Origin: Bdellovibrionaceae bacterium UBA2339
GTDB taxonomy: Bacteria > Bdellovibrionota > Bdellovibrionia > Bdellovibrionales > JAMPXM01
DNA: 42,195 bases
Direction of reading: 5' to 3'
NCBI GenBank assembly: GCA_002344785.1
Contig: DDUL01000064.1
Coordinates: 594-42,788, forward strand
Positions within the stretch are counted from its first letter, which is position 1, and every line of letters begins with the position of its first letter. Position numbers and translations under genes: made by a program. A model generated the notes under the pieces. It was given only the letters and a program-made list of their open reading frames with translations. It was not told where the DNA came from and did not search any database. Below, one piece after another: positions 37,820-42,195 of the stretch.

Positions 37820-38620
37820 ATGAAACAGATCCAAGCCCACATCGAGAACTCGATGACATTGCAAGGTGAAGCCTTGTGGACCGAGAAGGCCATGCGCCTG
37901 ATGGCATTAGCTGCCGTGCTCATGTTGCTTTCAGCTTGCGGAGCTAAAGTTCAGCCTCGCGCCACCGCTTCAAGCTCTGGCTCTGGCCCGGTGATTTCAG
38001 GCACACCACTGCCGTCGAACACATCAGCCCAGGCCGAGTGCGTTGGCTTTGATACGACCAGCACGCGCATGTCCGGCAAAATCACCACCTACTATTACAA
38101 TGGAACACTTCAAGAAGACGTCGTGCGCCTGCGCTTTAGCACACTCAACGAAAGCTTCGACTCCAACGCCAACTACTACATTCAAATGTTCCGTTGGCGC
38201 ACCAACTCATCGGGTGGCACAGAGCTCGATCCCAACCCCGTGCAGTTTCGCTTTGAAAGCGGCAACGGCTCCGTGTCGCCGATCTCGGACTTCATGACCT
38301 CCATCAATGCTCGGCAGATCGCGGACCTTCGTTCACGAAACAGCATGACGGGCACGACGGCCCTCGACTTCTTCTCGAAGACGACGATCACGCTGCATGG
38401 CCTGGACTACAACTGGCAAGCACTGAAGATCGTCCTCTACGACGGCAGCAGCACCATCGGATCGGCGGATGTTCTGCTACCGGTCTTCTTAGCAAACCCC
38501 AACCGCTATGCTGCTGAAAAGCCTCTGGTGTTGGCGCAACTCCATCCGTTCTACTCGCAACGCAGTTCGAACTTAAGTGAGCAAGAGTGGCAGAGTCGCG
38601 CCGGAAGCGCCTGCTTCTAA
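37820..38620 (+). CDS. Lipoprotein of unknown function
   Basis: 266 residues from the ATG at 37820 with AGGAGAAGGGG upstream. A long N-region (about 24 residues) precedes AMRLMALAAVLMLLSACG, where L-S-A-C (Cys40) is the lipobox; the ATG at 37892 (MRLMALAAVLML) would give a shorter signal but lacks a ribosome site. After a Ser-rich linker the mature domain starts near C-V-G-F-D-T-T and contains MSGKITTYYYNGTLQED, VRLRFSTLNESFDSNANYYI and LHGLDYNWQALKIVLYDGS. Beta-rich, two further Cys. Family unknown. Two hairpins follow the gene, the second a strong terminator, and then the insertion sequence. Confidence 0.65.
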   Translation: MKQIQAHIENSMTLQGEALWTEKAMRLMALAAVLMLLSACGAKVQPRATASSSGSGPVISGTPLPSNTSAQAECVGFDTTSTRMSGKITTYYYNGTLQEDVVRLRFSTLNESFDSNANYYIQMFRWRTNSSGGTELDPNPVQFRFESGNGSVSPISDFMTSINARQIADLRSRNSMTGTTALDFFSKTTITLHGLDYNWQALKIVLYDGSSTIGSADVLLPVFLANPNRYAAEKPLVLAQLHPFYSQRSSNLSEQEWQSRAGSACF

Positions 38621-38640
38621 AGAATTATCAAATGAGAACT

Positions 38641-38669
38641 TGGGTGCACACCCCCCCTTTGTGTGCCCA
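38641..38669 (+). other. Stem-loop downstream of the lipoprotein gene
   Basis: TGG, GCACAC, a C/T-rich loop, GTGTGC and CCA form a stem with a small bulge. It precedes the main terminator by 10 bp. Confidence 0.4.
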
Positions 38670-38678
38670 GGGAGACGC

Positions 38679-38710
38679 GGCCGAGAAACAGGATGTTTCT
38701 CGGCCTTTTT
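38679..38710 (+). terminator. Strong rho-independent terminator
   Basis: GGCCGAGAAAC-AGGAT-GTTTCTCGGCC followed by five T. The insertion sequence begins two bases after the T-run. Confidence 0.9.
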
Positions 38711-38712
38711 CG

Positions 38713-38738
38713 TAACTGGCGCCAGTGACTGTTGAAAA
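38713..38738 (+). repeat. Left terminal inverted repeat of the insertion sequence
   Basis: Ten outer bases TAACTGGCGC and eleven inner bases ACTGTTGAAAA are the same as in the right end. Confidence 0.85.
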
Positions 38739-38826
38739 ATGCGTCCGCGGTTCGACCCTACTGTGAGTTGAGCGAGAATTAGCGAAGTCTTGAGATGGCC
38801 GTGGAACTTGCCTGCCCAGGCCCACG

Positions 38827-39705
38827 ATGCCATCGAATCAAGCCTTGCGACCAGAGTGCCCCTATTGCGATCGACCGACTCGAGTTCATCGGTTCGGCCG
38901 TTTCGCTCGCAACAATGACGGCTCACTCCAGCAGCGCTATCGCTGCACGCGATGTCGGCGCACTTTCACGCTCGCCACGGGCTCGCCGCTATGGCGTTTG
39001 CGGCGACTCGATCTTTGCAGCATCGTCATTCACGAGATCAGCTCTGCGAAATCCCAGCGACGAATCGCATTTCAATATCAGGCGTCGCGCCACACAGTGG
39101 CGCGTGCCGTTCGGCGCGTAGCCGATTGCATTCGGCTCATTGGACTCGCCGAAAAGCCACATCTCACGCCGGAAAAGATCCTCTACTTCGATGAGATGGA
39201 GACATTCATTCACGCTCGCTCAAAACGCATCTCGATCATGCTCGCTGTCAGCGATCGGCGCCACGTGCTCGCCTTTGGATTTGCGGAGTTTCCTGCGGTG
39301 GGAAAACTTGGAAAAAAGGGCCTAAAAAAGTACGGCCCGCGGCCCGACTGTAGGTCCGAAGAGCGCCGCCTGTTTTTTAGGCAACTGCAAAGTCTCGCGG
39401 CACACGATTGCGTGCTCATTACCGACGAGCATCATGCTTACCCACCGCTGGTCAGAACCTACTTTCCGGATGCGACACATTTGAGATTCAAGGCGATGCG
39501 GCCCCGTACGGGAGACTACGGAGAACTGAGACAAGGAGGACATGATCCTTTGTTCACGATCAATCACACGATTGCGATGTTTAAGGACAACATCAAATCT
39601 CTGTCTAAAAAGACCTGGTGCACATTTAAGACACTTAGGGGATTGAGGGACATCCTCACGATCTATGCGTATTACCACAACAACCACCTCCTCGCGATGA
39701 AGTGA
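38827..39705 (+). CDS. Transposase, zinc ribbon plus DDE-type, IS1/IS1595-like
   Basis: 292 residues. A zinc ribbon with Cys11/Cys14 and Cys40/Cys43 (CPYC and CTRC) comes first, then a helix-turn-helix-like segment (about 75-105), then the catalytic domain. In this, FDEMETF gives Asp122 and ITDEHH gives Asp200. At the third catalytic position, where Glu is usual, I read Asn246 in FTINHTIAMFKDNIK followed by KKTWCTF; close relatives may share this Asn-His pair, so it need not mean loss of activity. The ORF is intact. It ends 214 bp before the right end of the element. The start ATG has a weak ribosome site, as often in transposases. Confidence 0.85.
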   Translation: MPSNQALRPECPYCDRPTRVHRFGRFARNNDGSLQQRYRCTRCRRTFTLATGSPLWRLRRLDLCSIVIHEISSAKSQRRIAFQYQASRHTVARAVRRVADCIRLIGLAEKPHLTPEKILYFDEMETFIHARSKRISIMLAVSDRRHVLAFGFAEFPAVGKLGKKGLKKYGPRPDCRSEERRLFFRQLQSLAAHDCVLITDEHHAYPPLVRTYFPDATHLRFKAMRPRTGDYGELRQGGHDPLFTINHTIAMFKDNIKSLSKKTWCTFKTLRGLRDILTIYAYYHNNHLLAMK

Positions 39706-39893
39706 ATCGCAAGGGCGAACTACATCTGCAGATTTGAGTGAACTTGATCTTAGCCCGGATCTTGAGCCGCAGGGTCTTCGCCATTCGCGAGACAAATTCG
39801 GATTTATATTAAAATCAGTCGCGCGGCCATTTATTGAAACGGCAAACTCAATCGCAAGCACGGTCGCGCACGCTGCAACTTGATGCGGGGGAA

Positions 39894-39919
39894 TTTTCAA
39901 CAGTTAGCAGCGCCAGTTA
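39894..39919 (-). repeat. Right terminal inverted repeat of the insertion sequence
   Basis: Reverse complement begins TAACTGGCGC and ends ACTGTTGAAAA, matching the left end. Confidence 0.85.
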
Positions 39920-39992
39920 GGGGCTTGACAGGAACCCTCATCGAACACAACTCCTCACCAAAGCGCGCCTTTGCTTTACGGCGAAGGTCGAG

Positions 39993-40061
39993 ATGGCTTT
40001 GCATGAGTACATCGAGGAGGTGGAGTTCAAAAGACAGATACTTCAGTTAAATGCGTATTGA
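39993..40061 (+). CDS. Possible 22-residue small ORF
   Basis: Reads MALHEYIEEVEFKRQILQLN then A-Y. An AAGG sits a few bases upstream of the ATG. It ends 62 bp before the next gene. It may be a short leader peptide or a fragment of an older gene; weak support. Confidence 0.2.
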   Translation: MALHEYIEEVEFKRQILQLNAY

Positions 40062-40122
40062 ACACGACCCATTTACTGCGAATCGTGCTGAGGAATTCTT
40101 TTTTTTAAAAGGAGGGTGCATC

Positions 40123-40626
40123 ATGATTATAGACAAGCCCGAGTTTAACGCACACCAGGTATCGAACGCGATCGGCGATTATTCCAACACAGCAAACTTT
40201 GGATCACTTCGCGATGATTTGATCGGCGCGAGCTTAGAATTGAAATTTAGAGGGCTCGAGGCGGAAAGAAATCATGAGCGAGAGATTCGCTCGAGGCTCC
40301 TGGAACTCCTTGAGTTCGCTCCCTATCGATCGCATCTCACGGTGCAGATCCGAAAGGCTCAACGCGTTTACTCACTCCACGCACAACTCAATTCGGCGGC
40401 TGGTCGATTCTTCGCGAGGGCCTTTGATTTGAACCTCATGAACGGGGTCTCGCAATTGATCGAGGCGCTCCAGGAGCGAATCGATGAATGGCGATCGAAT
40501 CGAGAGCTTGCGAGGAGGCCCAAATCACTGGGATCTCGACGCCGCAACAAGCGATTTAAATCGCCGATCGAAGAGGGTTCGAGCGAGCATTTGGGTTCCG
40601 CTCCCCGTGATCAGGTCATCATTTAG
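40123..40626 (+). CDS. Orphan gene, hydrophilic protein of unknown function
   Basis: 167 residues from the ATG at 40123, with AAAGGAGG seven bases upstream; ORF codons before this lie in A/T-rich DNA and are not used. The protein is mainly helical and charged: ASLELKFRGLEAERNHEREI (about 41-60), SRLLELLEFAPYRSHLTVQI, and a basic tail with RRPKSLGSRRRNKRFK (about 133-148). No Cys, no signal peptide, no membrane segment. The basic tail may bind nucleic acid. The DNA around the start is A/T-rich compared with neighbours. Lying right after the insertion sequence and before a terminator, it may be a horizontally gained single gene. Family unknown. Confidence 0.55.
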   Translation: MIIDKPEFNAHQVSNAIGDYSNTANFGSLRDDLIGASLELKFRGLEAERNHEREIRSRLLELLEFAPYRSHLTVQIRKAQRVYSLHAQLNSAAGRFFARAFDLNLMNGVSQLIEALQERIDEWRSNRELARRPKSLGSRRRNKRFKSPIEEGSSEHLGSAPRDQVII

Positions 40627-40708
40627 GTGCAAAAAATACGAGGCTTAGCGACCTATTGGCGGGCTCGCGGGCCAGGGGCTGGAAAGCCTGAGCGCCAGGG
40701 AGAAAGAA

Positions 40709-40738
40709 AAAGCCCCGCGCCGTTTGGCGTGGGGCTTT
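40709..40738. terminator. Bidirectional rho-independent terminator
   Basis: AAAGCCCCGCGCC-GTTT-GGCGTGGGGCTTT with A and T runs; lies between converging genes. Confidence 0.9.
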
Positions 40739-40803
40739 GTTAGTTTTGGTTAGATGAGACTTGATCCGACATCTCGGCTAGGGCCAAGCCTCGGGCTGAA
40801 ATC

Positions 40804-41769
40804 TCAGTGCGAGGCCTCTTGCACCACTTCCTCAGCCTGGAGGTTTTCGCCATGGCGGTAGCGATCCACAAGGTTTTCGTCTTGGGTCGGAAAGCTGAAG
40901 AGCAAGGCATGGCTCGAGCTGGCTTGATCTTCGAGTGTCACGACGATGTACCACAGGCCGCCGCGGCCGGCGTCCTCGTGATGTTTGACGAAGGTCACGA
41001 GCGTGTTGCCGCTCAAGTCGACGTTGCGCCAAATTTCGTCGGGGTCCTCGATGGTCGGCTCACGAAGCTCGACGGAGTCTTGAAATTTGTCTTCGACCAA
41101 ATCCTCAGGCGAGCGAAGTGCCAGCATCGCCTTGTAAAGGCCAACCGCCAGCGCGTCTCCTTCAGTGAGCGCATCGCCTTCGAGCGCGCCCTTCTCGACT
41201 TCCTTCGCGATTCGGTCGTACACCAATTCTCCTCTGCGGAACCGATCCACGAGCTTCAAATCCGTCGACGGAAAATGCAAGTAAACAAAGCGGGCCGTGC
41301 CGCTGACCGAGTAAGCCAAGGCCACATAGTAAACCGGCATTTCCTCGCGGCCGACGGCATAGTGGCCGACATAGCTGGTGACCTTCGCGCCGTGCAGTGA
41401 GACCGCGTCTTCCCAGACTTCGTCAGGGTCGTTCAGCACCTGCTGCAACAGCGGCTCGAACTGAGCGAAGTCCTTGGTCTCGATGTCATCGGTCTGCCGA
41501 TGTTCAGTGACCTCGCGCTCGAGCATTTCGATTTGCGGTAAAAAGTGATTGAAGAGATCGCGTTCACTTTCGAAGACCAGGCCCTTGGCTTCGTCGATGA
41601 CGATGCGTTTTGGCCGATCTTGGTTTGAATCGCTGTTCGCTTCACGAATGCTCGCTTGCACTTTGCGCGAGCGTTTAGAGTTGGAAGAAAGATTGGACCG
41701 AGCGCCGACTCTACCTTGAGACACGCGTCCCCCTGACTCTGATTGTCGTTTGAAGGCCGGTTTGCCCAT
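40804..41769 (-). CDS. Cytoplasmic protein with an internally duplicated domain
   Basis: 321 residues from the ATG at 41769, with GGAGGAGG six bases upstream; codons up to 41919 in the open frame are not used. The first 60 residues are basic and Ser/Arg-rich and probably disordered. The rest holds two related units of about 75 residues. Unit 1 (about 120-195) starts NDPDEVWEDAV and ends FPSTDLKLVDRFRRGELVYD; unit 2 (about 240-315) starts EDPDEIWRNV and ends FPTQDENLVDRYRHGENL. The P-D-E-x-W start and the S-F-P-T-x-D-x-x-L-V-D-R end recall nuclease-like folds of the PBECR type linked to phage or toxin proteins, but this is only a resemblance. The acidic C-terminus ends E-A-S-H. No signal peptide or membrane segment. 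Confidence 0.6.
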   Translation of the reverse strand: MGKPAFKRQSESGGRVSQGRVGARSNLSSNSKRSRKVQASIREANSDSNQDRPKRIVIDEAKGLVFESERDLFNHFLPQIEMLEREVTEHRQTDDIETKDFAQFEPLLQQVLNDPDEVWEDAVSLHGAKVTSYVGHYAVGREEMPVYYVALAYSVSGTARFVYLHFPSTDLKLVDRFRRGELVYDRIAKEVEKGALEGDALTEGDALAVGLYKAMLALRSPEDLVEDKFQDSVELREPTIEDPDEIWRNVDLSGNTLVTFVKHHEDAGRGGLWYIVVTLEDQASSSHALLFSFPTQDENLVDRYRHGENLQAEEVVQEASH

Positions 41770-42195
41770 GAGGCACCTCCTCCGAGTCTGAACTGTTGGC
41801 GTCGTCGCGGACCCGACCAAGGTCGCGGGTTCCCCGAGCGGCTCACATCTCAACTTGCGAAGGACATGATGCGACTCAGGCTCCTCCCCGCTGCGATCTT
41901 GAAATGAACTTTGCTCCATCCACTCGGAGCACCGAACTTTCCCATCACAGGGGTGATCGTTAAGGTCTCAGGCTCCTTTTCTCCGGCAGAATCCGGCTGC
42001 GGCGCCGGTGCATGAGGCAGCAAAATTCGCACCCGGGCCTACTTTAAGTGTAAGGCGCATCGCCACACAGTCAAATAGGCGAATTTTTGGTGATCCATAA
42101 ATCTCAAGCCGATTGAGCGGCGAGGTGAACTCGGATTGGTGCGAACTGAAGTGCGAATTTCGCGGCCAGAGCTGGTCCAGTTCGGATCGACTCAA
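41770..42195. other. Upstream region at the right window edge, no supported gene
   Basis: 426 bp. A short open frame runs to the right edge on the minus strand (from 41968), but its composition is not convincing and no start or ribosome site is visible. The promoter of the duplicated-domain gene should be here. Confidence 0.4.

Larger units (their letters stand above)
38713..39919. mobile_element. Complete insertion sequence with 26-bp terminal inverted repeats
   Basis: The left end TAACTGGCGC...ACTGTTGAAAA (38713-38738) and the right end (39894-39919, read in reverse TAACTGGCGC...ACTGTTGAAAA) match at 22 of 26 positions, with a divergent centre. The 1207-bp element holds one transposase gene. 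I could not find a target-site duplication beside the ends (ttttcg on the left, ggggct on the right), so the insertion may be old or the outer boundary off by a few bases. It lies directly after a terminator T-run. Family unclear; one-ORF IS1-like or IS1595-like elements are the best guess. Confidence 0.85.

Noticed and set aside
38795..39121. ORF overlapping the transposase start as a possible frameshift partner (InsA-like)
   Set aside because: The zinc ribbon and catalytic domain are in one intact frame at 38827-39705, so no frameshift is needed.
1..42195. tRNA, rRNA, CRISPR and prophage genes
   Set aside because: Looked for and not seen; no cloverleaf-like sequence with a CCA end or regular spaced repeats was noticed by eye.
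41968..42195. 75-codon minus-strand ORF at the right edge
   Set aside because: No start inside the window, no domain, composition unlike neighbours.

Overview
The window looks like chromosome of a GC-rich bacterium of the Bdellovibrio-like group (Bdellovibrionota). This rests on style, not on a marker gene. The left edge carries the N-terminus of an HNH-type protein of a kind common there. There is an unusual density of secreted proteins and lipoproteins, one with an F-N-N-C lipobox. The prepilins carry an R-R-A/F-S-L-I-E processing site. Most genes have clear AGGAGG-type ribosome binding sites. I saw no tRNA, rRNA, CRISPR array or prophage.

Layout. 1-7018: truncated HNH gene, a DUF3833 lipoprotein set in C-rich repetitive DNA, a putative porin, a thioredoxin-fold lipoprotein, and small exported proteins of unknown function. 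7290-13025: an envelope cluster with a LytM/M23 peptidase, a FecR-domain protein, a divergent paralogous M23 peptidase and two exported proteins. 13029-20217: a WaaE-like glycosyltransferase and an outer-membrane protein, then on the minus strand two tandem type IV pilins, a membrane-anchored repeat protein, dnaJ and dnaK (dnaJ upstream of dnaK). 20218-28469: a long regulatory region, clpS-clpA, a lipoprotein, a lytic transglycosylase and a subtilase. 28577-38620: a zinc-ribbon membrane protein, lnt-mutS2 (overlapping by 4 nt), an HTTM membrane protein with a small partner, a DUF4360 protein and two lipoproteins. 38713-39919: a complete insertion sequence with 26-bp inverted ends. 39920-42195: an orphan gene and a protein with an internally duplicated domain.

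Working together. Several genes serve the cell envelope: two M23 peptidases and a lytic transglycosylase cut peptidoglycan, lnt completes lipoprotein acylation for the many lipoproteins, and the pilins build surface fibres. ClpS/ClpA, DnaK/DnaJ and the exported subtilase handle protein quality and turnover.

The most interesting signal is a 17-bp palindrome, consensus TGTCTCA-N3-TGAGACA. It occurs six times in good form, with three weaker copies. The sites lie upstream of M23, FecR, subtilase, clpS and lipoprotein genes; one falls at the start of an exported-protein gene. I do not recognise it as a known operator. It may mark an undescribed envelope/proteolysis regulon.
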